The notes under the pieces were generated by a model. The model saw only the letters and a program-made list of their open reading frames with translations, did not search any database and was not told where the DNA came from. A stretch of 19,075 nucleotides of DNA, taken from JAOUEE01 sp051011595 (GTDB taxonomy: Bacteria; Actinomycetota; Acidimicrobiia; Acidimicrobiales; SHLQ01). Where the stretch lies: NCBI GenBank assembly GCA_051011595.1, contig JBPCTQ010000025.1, positions 1 to 19,075 on the forward strand. Direction: 5' to 3'. Below are positions 1 to 7,441 of the stretch, piece after piece (position 1 is the stretch's first letter; each line of letters begins with the position of its first letter). The translations under genes and the position numbers were made by a program.

Positions 1-46
1 GAGTCCGACCCCTCCTGATCCAACCGAAGCTTCTCAAAACCATGCG

Positions 47-93
47 TTCTGGTAGTGCAGCGACACGCTCTGCGTGGCGCTGCACTCCCAGAA
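47..93. repeat. Dispersed palindromic repeat, copy A
   Basis: This is a near-perfect inverted repeat. The arms are 47-68 and 72-93 (22 nt each, two mismatches) around a 3-nt loop, starting TTCTGGTAGTGC and ending GCACTCCCAGAA. It begins 9 nt beyond the stop of the minus-strand phosphotransferase, so as RNA it would form a strong hairpin there, but there is no U-tract. A second copy with the same outer sequence, arm length and loop length lies at 1072-1118. Two related copies within about 1 kb indicate a repeat family (REP or small MITE-like) rather than a chance terminator. Whether more copies exist in the genome cannot be judged from this window. Confidence 0.8.
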
Positions 94-102
94 GCATCAA
101 CG

Positions 103-1032
103 TCAGGGGTCGAGTAGGTGGCGGACCCAGTCGCGGGCCGGTCCGGCCTGGGCCTCCTGGAACGTCCGCAGGGTGGGGATACCCGGTGGGGGTGGGGTGC
201 GGGAGCGCTGGGTGAACATGCCGGCCATGGCCACGACGAACGCCGTCAGGTCGTCGGTGTTGGTGGTGGCGTCGAACCGGGAACGGGCCCACAACGCGGC
301 CGCCGGCGGTCCACCTTCCATGGTGACCGACGGCAACATGGCGGCCAGGTCGACCCACGGGTCACCGAGGGCAGCGTTGGCCCAGTCGACCAGCCAGATC
401 TGGCCGGTGGTGTCGATCACCAGGTTGTCGGAGCGGACATCGAGGTGCACGAGGGCATCACCGTGGTCGATCTCGAAAAAGGCCCGTTCCCAACCGACCA
501 GCTCGTCGAGGTGGTCGTGGAACCATGGATCGATGTCGGAGGCATCGACCTCGGCCAGACGACTCCAGCCATCGAACTCGTCGGCGAGCAGCTCCGTCAT
601 CGGAACCAGACCGGCCACCGGGCTCGGCACGGTCCACCGACTGATGTCCTCCAGCGCGGCGAGGGTGGCCGTTAGCTCGTCGGCGGCCCAGGGGATGGTC
701 GGGTTGTGGCCGTCGATGCAGTCGTAGATGAGGGTCACGTAGTGGCCGTCGTCGAACACCTGTCGCAACCGAGGGGCAGGAAGACCGGCGGGGAACTGGG
801 CCGCCACCCGGGCTTCGTGACGGTGCATGCCCGGCGAGATCGGGTTCTGATCGGTGGACACCGACTTGATGAACACCGTCTCGCCCGACGCCAGCCGGCA
901 GCGGGCCGCCAACCCCGGAGAGAACCCGCTGGTGGCGTTGACCGCTTCGGTCACCACTCCGACATGGTCCTCGATGGTGCGCCGCACGGTGTCGGGCAGG
1001 TCGCGCCACGGCAGGCGGGGTGAACCAGGCAT
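103..1032 (-). CDS. APH-fold phosphotransferase family protein
   Basis: A 309-residue protein of the aminoglycoside phosphotransferase/choline kinase fold, which transfers phosphate from ATP to a small hydroxylated substrate. The kinase core is visible. Lys56 in VFIKSV is the likely ATP-binding lysine, HLDVRSDN (H196, D198, N203) is the catalytic loop, and D216 in WLVDWAN is the Mg-binding Asp of the DFG-like position. The reading frame is open further upstream to 1224. I chose the ATG at 1032 because homology-like sequence begins there, because a TACGGT -10-like box lies 5 nt before it, and because the upstream part would cover the palindromic repeat at 1072-1118. It is monocistronic and diverges from the MaoC gene. 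The substrate is unknown; nothing in the sequence argues specifically for antibiotic resistance. Confidence 0.85.
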   Translation of the reverse strand: MPGSPRLPWRDLPDTVRRTIEDHVGVVTEAVNATSGFSPGLAARCRLASGETVFIKSVSTDQNPISPGMHRHEARVAAQFPAGLPAPRLRQVFDDGHYVTLIYDCIDGHNPTIPWAADELTATLAALEDISRWTVPSPVAGLVPMTELLADEFDGWSRLAEVDASDIDPWFHDHLDELVGWERAFFEIDHGDALVHLDVRSDNLVIDTTGQIWLVDWANAALGDPWVDLAAMLPSVTMEGGPPAAALWARSRFDATTNTDDLTAFVVAMAGMFTQRSRTPPPPGIPTLRTFQEAQAGPARDWVRHLLDP

Positions 1033-1037
1033 ACCCA

Positions 1038-1043
1038 ACCGTA
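1038..1043 (-). promoter_or_regulatory. -10-like box (TACGGT) for the phosphotransferase
   Basis: TACGGT on the minus strand lies 5 nt before the ATG at 1032. It fits the TANNNT actinobacterial -10 pattern, and transcription would begin at or next to the start codon. No convincing -35 is seen. Confidence 0.4.
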
Positions 1044-1071
1044 CGACCCACCACGACTTCGTCTCCCGCAA

Positions 1072-1118
1072 TTCTGGTAGTGCCGCGACAGGCAGGGCGT
1101 GCCGTGGCACTACCAGAA
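1072..1118. repeat. Dispersed palindromic repeat, copy B
   Basis: Arms 1072-1093 and 1097-1118 (22 nt, three mismatches, the outer 13 bp perfect) surround a 3-nt loop. It shares TTCTGGTAGTGC at the left and CCAGAAGC at the right end with copy A at 47-93. It lies between the divergent starts of the phosphotransferase and MaoC genes, where a transcription terminator would make no sense. That supports a repeat element or an operator-like role. Confidence 0.8.
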
Positions 1119-1216
1119 GCGTCGAAGAGCGTGACCGCGGTTCGGAACGCGGGGTGGCGGCGATTTCTGCACTCCGGCTCGACAGATCGGCGGGCGGCCC
1201 GGCAGCATCGACGCCC

Positions 1217-2197
1217 ATGAGCATCCCCCTCGACGGACCCTTCTACGGCGATCTGGCCCCCGGCGACGAACTGCCCCGCCAACCCGGCGTCACCATCGAC
1301 AGTGGGATGTGTGCGTACTACCAGGCCACGGTCGGGGAGCGATTGCCGTTGTCGCTCGATCGGCGCCTGTCGTCGTCGGTCACCGGTGATGATCGGGCGC
1401 TGGTGAGCCCCGGACTGTTGATGCAACTGTCGATCGGGCTCAGCACCACGGTGAGCCGCCGGGCCATCGCCAACCTGTTCTACCGCGGTATTCGGGTCCA
1501 CCGACCGGTGTTCGAAGGCCAGACGCTCGAAACGGTGGTGAAGGTGATCGGTTGCCAGGACGGCAGCGTGCGTCCCGACCGACCGGGCCGAGGCAAGGTG
1601 CTGGTCGACATCGTCACCACCGCCGACGGTGAGGAGGCGGTCACCTACGAGCGGTGCCCCATGCTGCCGGTCGGCGACAACGAGCTGCCCGGGTACGACG
1701 ACGAGCTCGGGGGCGGGGACAGCCAGCTCGACCTGGCGTCGTTCACCGATCTGGCCGCCTGTCGTTGGCCGCTGTCGCAGCTGGGTGAACCGACGGCATG
1801 GGAGAAGGGGACCACTGTTCCCGACCCCATGCTCGACATCGTCGATCACGCCACCGGGCTTGTGCGCCTCACCCACAACCTGGCCTTCGTCCACCGCAAC
1901 GCCGCTCACTCGCCCTACCCCGAGCGCCTGGTGTACGGCGGCCACGTGGTCGGTCTGGCGCAGGCCTCGCTCAGCCGGGTGGTGAACGGTATGGCGACGG
2001 TCGTCGCCTGGCATGAGTGTGCCCACACCGGTCCGGCGTTCGAGGGCGACCTGCTCTCGTTCCGCCACACCTTGGTCGACGAATTGGCCGTCGACGACGG
2101 CCGGCTGTTGGCCATCAGAGTTGAGGGCTTCGCCCATCGTGACGGTGAGGATCCGGTGTCGGTGCTCGACTGGACGCCCGTGGTGCTGGCCGCCTGA
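1217..2197 (+). CDS. Double-hotdog MaoC-like dehydratase/hydratase
   Basis: A 326-residue protein that looks like two fused hotdog domains of the MaoC (enoyl-CoA hydratase 2) type. The first half has VHRPVFEGQTL (around residue 95) and the second has TGPAFEGDLL (around 277), the P-x-F-x-G-D/Q-T/L turn typical of the fold. NLAFVHRNAA followed by YGGHVVGLAQAS in the second half resembles the active-site region. Such proteins hydrate or dehydrate acyl-CoA thioesters; mesaconyl/2-methylfumaryl-CoA hydratases have a similar two-domain length. The substrate cannot be read from sequence. The frame is open upstream, but the ATG at 1217 gives a natural N-terminus and avoids the repeat at 1072-1118. 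No clear Shine-Dalgarno is visible. The META lipoprotein gene follows 38 nt downstream on the same strand. Confidence 0.75.
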   Translation: MSIPLDGPFYGDLAPGDELPRQPGVTIDSGMCAYYQATVGERLPLSLDRRLSSSVTGDDRALVSPGLLMQLSIGLSTTVSRRAIANLFYRGIRVHRPVFEGQTLETVVKVIGCQDGSVRPDRPGRGKVLVDIVTTADGEEAVTYERCPMLPVGDNELPGYDDELGGGDSQLDLASFTDLAACRWPLSQLGEPTAWEKGTTVPDPMLDIVDHATGLVRLTHNLAFVHRNAAHSPYPERLVYGGHVVGLAQASLSRVVNGMATVVAWHECAHTGPAFEGDLLSFRHTLVDELAVDDGRLLAIRVEGFAHRDGEDPVSVLDWTPVVLAA

Positions 2198-2235
2198 CCC
2201 GATCCATGTCGGGTGATGCACTAGACCGTGGGGGC

Positions 2236-2718
2236 ATGAAACTGATCGTGGGGGGATTGTTGGTGGTGCTGGCGGCCTTGGCCCTGGTGGCCACGGGTTG
2301 TGGATCCGACGGCGACGACGGCGCGTCCACCACCGTTCCCGACACCATTGCCACCATTCCGGTCACCCAGCCCCCCGACGTTCCCACCGAGTTGGTCGGG
2401 TCGTGGACCGTGGTGAGTGCCGGTGACACCGACGCTCCCGATGGTGTGGTCCTCACCATCTCCAGTGGGGGTGGGGTCAGCGGGTTCCTCGGCTGCAACG
2501 AGATGTTCGGCAGCCTGTCCACCGCCGATGGCGACATTCGGTTCGTGGAGTTGTCGTACTCCGAGATCGGTTGCTCCGACGCGTCCGACTACGTCGAGCT
2601 GGTCGACGCCCTCGAGGATGTGGTCGCGGTCGAGGTCGCCGGGGAGTCGGCGTCGCTGTCGTCAGGCGACGGAGTCGTGGTGCTCCTCGAGCGCAGCGAC
2701 GACGCCGCTCCGGCCTGA
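2236..2718 (+). CDS. META-domain lipoprotein (HslJ-like)
   Basis: A 160-residue exported protein. Residues 1-21 form a lipoprotein signal peptide (Lys2, then a Val/Leu/Ala-rich core) ending VATGC, with Cys22 as the probable lipidation site. A low-complexity Thr/Pro linker follows. Residues about 48-155 look like a META domain: LVGSWTVVS at the start, then GGVSGFLGCNEMFGSL, the G-C-N signature of META/HslJ proteins, and YSEIGCSD. These domains occur in outer-envelope or cell-surface proteins of unclear function. The start at 2236 is preferred to the in-frame ATG at 2206 because it begins the signal peptide and is preceded by a G-rich GTGGGGG. The last 57 nt overlap the 3' end of the convergent MFS gene. 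Confidence 0.75.
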   Translation: MKLIVGGLLVVLAALALVATGCGSDGDDGASTTVPDTIATIPVTQPPDVPTELVGSWTVVSAGDTDAPDGVVLTISSGGGVSGFLGCNEMFGSLSTADGDIRFVELSYSEIGCSDASDYVELVDALEDVVAVEVAGESASLSSGDGVVVLLERSDDAAPA

Positions 2719-3849
2719 GCGTCGGTAGGCGGCCAGCGTCACCAGGGCGATGCCCACGGCCACGCCCGAGAACAGCCATTCGGCACCGAACTCGCGGTAG
2801 ATCGGAGCCGAGATCAGGGCCAGACAACCGGCGGCCACCTCGCCGCTGGCGCCGGCCAGCCCCTGACCGGTTGCCTGTTCGCCCGGACGGGTGGCCCGAG
2901 CCATGGCCGACTGGGCCGACGGCATACCCAACCCGTTGAGGAACGCCTCGCCGGTCACCAGGAAGGCGGCGGTCAGGGGCACGGTGATCCAGCCGTAGAT
3001 CACCGTGATGGGCACGATCAGCGTGGCGGCGATCAGACCGACCGGTACCGGTCCACGACGGTCGGCCAGACGGCCGCCGATGGGAGCCATCACCACGAAC
3101 ATGAGGCCGTACATGGCCAGGCTGAGGGCTACCAGACGGTCGGATCCACCTCGATCCTCGATGTAGATGTCCCACACGGCCTCGTACAACCCGGCGGGGG
3201 CGATGAGCGCGATGGACAACAACACCGCGACCTGGACCGGCGGTCGCCGCAGCAAGGCCCGGGTGACCTGCCCGGTGGGTCGGGTCGACGACCGGGTGGC
3301 GGACAGGTGCGGCAACCGCAGCACCATCACGACGGGGACCAGGGCGGCGGCGGCGACGGCGTAGGCCAGGAACGGTGCTTCGAGGCCGTACACACCGGCC
3401 AGCTCGGCTCCGATGATGGGCCCGGTGAGGAATCCGGCCAGCTCGACCGATTGGAGTCGGCCCAGCAACTGCCCGGCCTTGTCGGGGTTCTGGGCGGCCA
3501 CCAGGCCGCGAGCGGCGGGGAGAAAGGCCCCCAGACCCAGGCCGGTGATGAAGCGTCCGGTGACCAGCAGCGGCAGGCCGTCGGCCACCACGAACAGGGC
3601 CGAGCCGATGGCCGAGGCAACCAGTGCACCGATGAGCAGTTGGTTGGTGTGGCCCCGATCAGCGAGCGGGGCCAGAGAGAGCTGGCCGGCCACGCTGGCG
3701 AAGAACGCGGTGCCCGCCAGCAGACCCACTCCGATGGGGGGCAGGTCGAACTCGGTCTCCAGTTCGCTCAGCAACGGGAGGACCTGGCCCACCGAACCGG
3801 CGAGCACGAACACCGCCAGCGTCAAGACGGTGAGTTGGCTCCTCGACAT
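2662..3849 (-). CDS. MFS transporter
   Basis: A 395-residue integral membrane protein with about 12 hydrophobic segments, the normal length for a major facilitator. Motif A-like loops follow the second helix (LADRGHTNQLLIG, about residue 62) and, in the second half, GGRLADRRGPVPVG (about 258), showing the internal two-fold repeat. GRFITGLGLGAFLPA resembles the motif around helix 4 of drug:proton antiporter subfamilies. It probably exports small molecules at the cytoplasmic membrane; the substrate is unknown. The start at 3849 is the first codon of the first helix, and CAGACT lies 6 nt before it. The C-terminal tail (ALEEHHDSVA) is encoded antisense to the end of the META lipoprotein gene. It diverges from the alpha/beta hydrolase with only 65 bp between starts. 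Confidence 0.88.
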   Translation of the reverse strand: MSRSQLTVLTLAVFVLAGSVGQVLPLLSELETEFDLPPIGVGLLAGTAFFASVAGQLSLAPLADRGHTNQLLIGALVASAIGSALFVVADGLPLLVTGRFITGLGLGAFLPAARGLVAAQNPDKAGQLLGRLQSVELAGFLTGPIIGAELAGVYGLEAPFLAYAVAAAALVPVVMVLRLPHLSATRSSTRPTGQVTRALLRRPPVQVAVLLSIALIAPAGLYEAVWDIYIEDRGGSDRLVALSLAMYGLMFVVMAPIGGRLADRRGPVPVGLIAATLIVPITVIYGWITVPLTAAFLVTGEAFLNGLGMPSAQSAMARATRPGEQATGQGLAGASGEVAAGCLALISAPIYREFGAEWLFSGVAVGIALVTLAAYRRSGRSGVVAALEEHHDSVA

Positions 3850-3900
3850 CGGACCAGTCTGGCCCCTTGCCGCGATATGCGCGCCGATTTCGTGCCGCTC

Positions 3901-3906
3901 TACAGT
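3901..3906 (+). promoter_or_regulatory. -10-like box (TACAGT) for the alpha/beta hydrolase
   Basis: TACAGT lies 8 nt before the ATG at 3915. The same hexamer precedes the CocE-family gene on the other strand at 14645-14650. It implies a leaderless or nearly leaderless transcript. Confidence 0.4.
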
Positions 3907-3914
3907 CGTCGACC

Positions 3915-4745
3915 ATGCCCACCGCTCACATCGACATCGGCGACATCTCCATGGCTTACGACGACGCCGGCCGGGGAGCGCCGCCGCTGGTTCTGGTGCA
4001 CGGTTTCACCGGCGCCCGCACCGACTTCACCTTCGTCCACGGCCCGCTGTCGGAGACCCGCCGGGTGGTCGCCCCCGATCTTCGCGGTCACCGCGATACG
4101 TCGAACCCCGCCGATCCGTCCACTTACACCTTCGAGCAGCTGGTTACCGACCTGGTCGAGTTCGTCGACACCGTGGTCGGTGGTCCCGTGCATCTCCTCG
4201 GTCACTCGATGGGGGGCATGGTGGTGATGCGTCTGGCGCTCGCCCGGCCCGACGTGGTTCGGTCACTCGTCTTGATGGACACGTCGGCCGAGAGCCCGGA
4301 GATGCCCTTCGAGCTCACCGACGACATGGTCGAGGCCGTGTTCGGCATGGTGCGTGAACAGGGCCTGGGCGCGGCCCGAGCCTTCATGGCCGGACAGGAC
4401 AACCCCGAGCACCCGCTGATGATCGCCGCCAACGGCGAAGAATGGCTCGCGACCGACGAGGATCTGCGATACGCCTCGCTCGACCCCAACGTGGTGATCG
4501 AGCTGGGACCTCGGGTCTTCCGCCACGACTCGGTGCTGGACCACATGGCGGCGATCACCGCGCCGACGACCATCATCGTGGGCAGCGAGGACACCGCATT
4601 CGTCGGCCCGTCGAAACGTCTCAACGACACCATCGACGACTCCGAACTGGTCATCATCGACGGCGCTTACCACAGCCCCCAGCACACCCACCGAGACGAG
4701 TGGCTGGCCACCGTCGAGGACCATCTGGCCCGCGTCTCGATCTAG
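3915..4745 (+). CDS. Alpha/beta-fold hydrolase
   Basis: A 276-residue single-domain alpha/beta hydrolase, probably cytoplasmic, with no signal peptide. LVLVHGFTGARTDF supplies the HG oxyanion loop (about residue 30). LLGHSMGGMV is the G-x-S-x-G nucleophile elbow (about residue 97). IIVGSEDTAF carries the likely acidic residue, and GAYHSPQHTH carries the catalytic His near the C-terminus. The family includes esterases, C-C bond hydrolases, lactonases and haloperoxidase-like enzymes; the substrate cannot be told. The frame is open to 3867, but the ATG at 3915 gives the usual strand-1 start and is preceded by a TACAGT box. It diverges from the MFS transporter and may share its control region. 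Confidence 0.88.
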   Translation: MPTAHIDIGDISMAYDDAGRGAPPLVLVHGFTGARTDFTFVHGPLSETRRVVAPDLRGHRDTSNPADPSTYTFEQLVTDLVEFVDTVVGGPVHLLGHSMGGMVVMRLALARPDVVRSLVLMDTSAESPEMPFELTDDMVEAVFGMVREQGLGAARAFMAGQDNPEHPLMIAANGEEWLATDEDLRYASLDPNVVIELGPRVFRHDSVLDHMAAITAPTTIIVGSEDTAFVGPSKRLNDTIDDSELVIIDGAYHSPQHTHRDEWLATVEDHLARVSI

Positions 4746-4757
4746 GCACGACCCCGG

Positions 4758-4809
4758 CCGGGGTGGGCCGCGTCAGAATGGGCGGGTGCCGGCGATCTGC
4801 ACTCGATGC
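4758..4809. repeat. Tandem-spaced direct repeat, left copy (3' fragment of the dioxygenase gene)
   Basis: These 52 bp match 4855-4906 with a single mismatch (T4779 against C4876), offset by 97 bp. Read on the minus strand, the copy encodes the last 11 codons and stop of the dioxygenase gene (HRVQIAGTRPF, stop at 4773-4775), separated from the gene. A 14-bp palindrome, ACCCCGGCCGGGGT, overlaps its left edge at 4751-4764. Confidence 0.85.
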
Positions 4810-4854
4810 GGTGTTGGCCAGCTCGTTGGGTGTGGCTGGTTGGTGTCGGGGGCA

Positions 4855-4906
4855 CCGGGGTGGGCCGCGTCAGAACGGGCGGGTGCCGGCGATCTGCACT
4901 CGATGC
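4855..4906. repeat. Direct repeat, right copy (inside the dioxygenase 3' end)
   Basis: Partner of 4758-4809. Positions 4870-4906 are the genuine 3' end of the dioxygenase gene, and 4855-4869 lie just beyond its stop. The 45 bp between the copies (4810-4854) is GT-rich and resembles nothing recognised. Confidence 0.85.
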
Positions 4907-5712
4907 ATCTCGCGGGGATGGGACTGGTCGAAGTCCTCGCGTTTGTGATTGGTGCAGCGGTTGTCCCAGATGATGGTGTCACCGGCGTCCCACACGTGGC
5001 GGTAGTAGAGATGGTCCTGGTCGACGTGTGCGTTGAGCAGACCGATCAGCTGTTGGGCCTCTTCGGGATCGTCGATGCCGTCGATCCCGATGATGAACGA
5101 GCTCATGTAGAGCGACTTGCGGCCGGTGTCGGGATGGGTACGTACCAGCGGGTGCGGGAAGTCGGGGACCTCGTCGGCCACGAAGTGCTGCCCGTCACCG
5201 GTGAACTCGCGCCCGAGGCCGGCGCCGGCGAAGGGGTTGAGGGCGATGCCCCGCAGCGACGCCAGGCGCTGTCGGGTTTCGGCGTCGAGCTCGTCGTAGG
5301 CCTGATGCAGGTTCGACCACAGTGTGTCGCCCCCCTCGGGCGGAACCCGGACCGAATGGAGTGCCGCGCCCAGTAGGGGGATCGGCATGTACTGGAGGTC
5401 GGTGTGATGGGGGAGCGGAATGCGGCTGCCCACACCGGCATCGTCGCGATTCGACAGCACCGAGATGAGGCCCTGATCCTCGTCGCCGAACATGGGGATG
5501 TCCTTGGGCGGCATGTACGGCGACCCGAACCACGAGGCGATCGCCTGCAACCGGTCATCGGCCAGCGGTTGTTGTTTGGCCACCAGGACGTGGTGGTCAC
5601 GGAAGGCCTGCAACAAGGTGAACACATCGTCGCCGCTGGGGTCGTGGTTGAGGTCGAGACCTCGGATCTCGGCGCCCAGCGGCGCATCGAACGGGACGAT
5701 CTCGAGTGTCAT
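4870..5712 (-). CDS. TauD/TfdA-family Fe(II)/2-oxoglutarate dioxygenase
   Basis: A 280-residue non-haem iron oxygenase of the taurine dioxygenase family. It would hydroxylate a small substrate while converting 2-oxoglutarate to succinate. Iron ligands are readable as H103 and D105 (PHHTDLQY, the HxD motif) and distal H256 (WDNRCTNH). R267 or R271 (REMHRVQIAG) would bind the 2-oxoglutarate carboxylate, about 11-15 residues after the distal His as in TauD. The N-terminus, MTLEIVPFDAPLGAEIRGLDL, is typical of the family. I chose the ATG at 5712 because it overlaps the stop of the upstream peptidase gene (ATGA), which implies translational coupling, although the frame is open much further. The substrate is unknown. 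Its last 12 codons are duplicated about 97 bp downstream. Confidence 0.88.
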   Translation of the reverse strand: MTLEIVPFDAPLGAEIRGLDLNHDPSGDDVFTLLQAFRDHHVLVAKQQPLADDRLQAIASWFGSPYMPPKDIPMFGDEDQGLISVLSNRDDAGVGSRIPLPHHTDLQYMPIPLLGAALHSVRVPPEGGDTLWSNLHQAYDELDAETRQRLASLRGIALNPFAGAGLGREFTGDGQHFVADEVPDFPHPLVRTHPDTGRKSLYMSSFIIGIDGIDDPEEAQQLIGLLNAHVDQDHLYYRHVWDAGDTIIWDNRCTNHKREDFDQSHPREMHRVQIAGTRPF

Positions 5713-6818
5713 GGTGTCGCTCCCAGCGTTCGCACGAATTGTGTCACGGCGTTGGTCACCGCGTCGGCGGCGACGGCCATGCTCTCGGGCGAGGTGGCTC
5801 GCTCCGGCGTGTCCTCGGGTGTGTGGAAGTCGGTCCCGGCGCCGCTGAGTGACAACAACGGAACGGCCAGGGTCGAGAAGGTCTGGGCCTCGCCGATCCA
5901 CGATTCGGTGTCGGCGGCCAGGTCGAGGCGAGCCGGTTGCAGGCCCTCGGCCACCGGCCCGGCCACGGTCGAATCCAGGTTGGTCATGGCCAATCGGGTC
6001 GTCGCCAGTCGACGCGACGGCCCGTCGTGTTCCTCGACGCCGATCGAAGCGCCCAGGTGGACGATGCCTCGTGGGTCGCTGCCGGCCGCGGCCGCCACCC
6101 ACCGCTCGACGCCGATCTGGCCGATCTCGTGCCCGGTGGTGGCCACGACCATCAGGGGGACGTCGGTGACTCGTGACACCAGGTCGATGAGCACGGCGAT
6201 GCCGGTTGCTCGTTCACCGGCACATCTGAACCAACCGGTGAGGGGTGTCGACACCACGAGGGGAGGGCCGGCGAGGCCGTTGGTGGCGATGACCGTCGCC
6301 GTACGCCCCGTCGACGTCCTGGCCTCGAGCTCCAGCCCGATGCGGTCGGCTGCGGTCACCGTGGCCAGATCGCGACCGGCGATGAGCACTGTGGGGAACC
6401 CGCTCCCTGCGCCGGGAACTCGGTTCACGGCCACCAGCGAGCCGTTGGGGTGTTCGGTGGCGATCACCACCGCGTCGGCCCCGCCGGCTCGGGCCGCGGC
6501 AGTCGGGGAGGCGAGCACCTCGGGGAACCCTCCCGCCATCGGGTCGATCGAAACGATTGCCGGAGCGCTGGTGGTCACCCGACCGGTGAACTCGTAGGGA
6601 ACCGCCAGGTGGTCGACCGGCCGGTCGTCGACCGTGAGGGTCGAATCGGCCGTCCATTGATCGAAGTCGTAGTGATCGAACGCCACGTCGAGACCCCGCC
6701 GGGTGAGGTGGTCGGCCATCCACTCCGCGGTACTCCAGTCGACTGGTGTGCCGGTGCGGTGAATGCCGAGGGCGGCGTACTCCTCGACGATTCCATAGAG
6801 CTCGGTACCCCGCGACAT
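5709..6818 (-). CDS. M28-like aminopeptidase with altered metal site
   Basis: A 369-residue protein resembling the M28 aminopeptidase family, with an inserted PA-like segment around residues 70-180 (FTGRV...GADAVVIAT...PTVLI). The C-terminal part keeps MTNLDST (D282) and FHTPEDTPE (H332), which match two M28 metal-ligand motifs, and GHEIGQIG (E231). The first ligand motif, usually GAHxD, reads STPLTG. The GAxDNaSG motif reads CAGERATG (E202, R203), and the catalytic first Glu of the EE pair is H230. It may therefore bind metal differently or be non-hydrolytic. No signal peptide is seen, so it is probably cytoplasmic. A GAGG Shine-Dalgarno lies 7 nt before the ATG. It is coupled by ATGA to the dioxygenase and diverges from marR. 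Confidence 0.7.
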   Translation of the reverse strand: MSRGTELYGIVEEYAALGIHRTGTPVDWSTAEWMADHLTRRGLDVAFDHYDFDQWTADSTLTVDDRPVDHLAVPYEFTGRVTTSAPAIVSIDPMAGGFPEVLASPTAAARAGGADAVVIATEHPNGSLVAVNRVPGAGSGFPTVLIAGRDLATVTAADRIGLELEARTSTGRTATVIATNGLAGPPLVVSTPLTGWFRCAGERATGIAVLIDLVSRVTDVPLMVVATTGHEIGQIGVERWVAAAAGSDPRGIVHLGASIGVEEHDGPSRRLATTRLAMTNLDSTVAGPVAEGLQPARLDLAADTESWIGEAQTFSTLAVPLLSLSGAGTDFHTPEDTPERATSPESMAVAADAVTNAVTQFVRTLGATP

Positions 6819-6886
6819 GGCCCTACCTCACCAGCCGCAGGCCCGGCCCACAAGCCGCCGGGACCGAGCCTGGTCTGGTGGAGCGG

Positions 6887-6892
6887 TACGCT
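6887..6892 (+). promoter_or_regulatory. -10 box (TACGCT) of a leaderless marR transcript
   Basis: TACGCT is followed after exactly 6 nt by the GTG at 6899. That is the usual -10 to +1 spacing, so the start codon would be at the 5' end of the mRNA. No -35 is evident. Confidence 0.5.
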
Positions 6893-6898
6893 GACGCG

Positions 6899-7441
6899 GT
6901 GGACGCTGCTGCCGCCATCACCGACGCTCGGGATCCCATCGCCGATCTCGATGGCGCCATCGACCACCTGGCCAACCACACCACCGCCGCTCGAGCCACG
7001 TCGGTCGGGGTCCTCGTCTGGGCCTACCAGACGGGTCGCCAACTCGAGGCGTGGCTCCACGATGCGCTCGAGGAGTTCGATCTGGGCACCTCCGACTACG
7101 GCGTCATCGCCGCGCTGGGTTTCGCCGGCCGGCGTCGACAACTGTCGGCGGGTGAGTTGTCCGAACGGTTGGTGCAGACAACCGGGGGCACCACCAAGAC
7201 CCTCCAACGTCTCAGCGAGCGCAAGCTGGTCCGCCGGGTGAGTGACCCCGATGACGGCCGTCGAGCGTTGATCGAGCTCACACCCGAGGGCCATGCCTTG
7301 GCCGAACAGGTGCTGGAGTCGCTGGCCGAGAAGGTCGACGCCGACCTGGCCGGCCTGGATCAGGCCGAACGAGTCGACGTGTTGGCCGCCCTTCGTGGGT
7401 TGAGCGCCGCCCTGGGGGAGCGCCTGGCTGCTCGCGCCTGA
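6899..7441 (+). CDS. MarR-family transcriptional regulator
   Basis: About 180 residues with a central winged helix-turn-helix. TSDYGVIAALGFAG is the first helix region, QLSAGELSERLVQTTGGTTKTLQRLSERKLVRRV the HTH, and SDPDDGRRALIELTPEGHALAEQV the MarR signature wing (DxRxxxIxLTxxG). Helices at both ends would form the dimer interface. The start is not obvious: an in-frame GTG at 6878 is also possible, and the frame is open to 6746. I prefer the GTG at 6899 because of the TACGCT box 6 nt upstream. It diverges from the peptidase-dioxygenase operon with about 80 bp between, which suggests it represses that operon and perhaps itself. I saw no convincing 16-20 bp palindromic operator there. Confidence 0.85.
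   Translation: MDAAAAITDARDPIADLDGAIDHLANHTTAARATSVGVLVWAYQTGRQLEAWLHDALEEFDLGTSDYGVIAALGFAGRRRQLSAGELSERLVQTTGGTTKTLQRLSERKLVRRVSDPDDGRRALIELTPEGHALAEQVLESLAEKVDADLAGLDQAERVDVLAALRGLSAALGERLAARA

Noticed and set aside
103..1032. Antibiotic-resistance aminoglycoside kinase
   Set aside because: Only the generic APH-fold motifs are visible. This family is broad and nothing ties the gene to a resistance subfamily.
458..2221. Long minus-strand open frame (587 codons) across the phosphotransferase and MaoC genes
   Set aside because: It is rich in Arg, His, Gln and Gly with no family motif, runs antisense or out of frame to two well-supported genes, and crosses the palindromic repeat. It is a by-product of GC-rich codon bias.
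6819..6898. Possible MarR operator (CACCAG near 6830 and CTGGTG near 6876)
   Set aside because: The half-sites are about 40 bp apart, too far for a MarR dimer operator of 16-20 bp, and no tighter palindrome was found.
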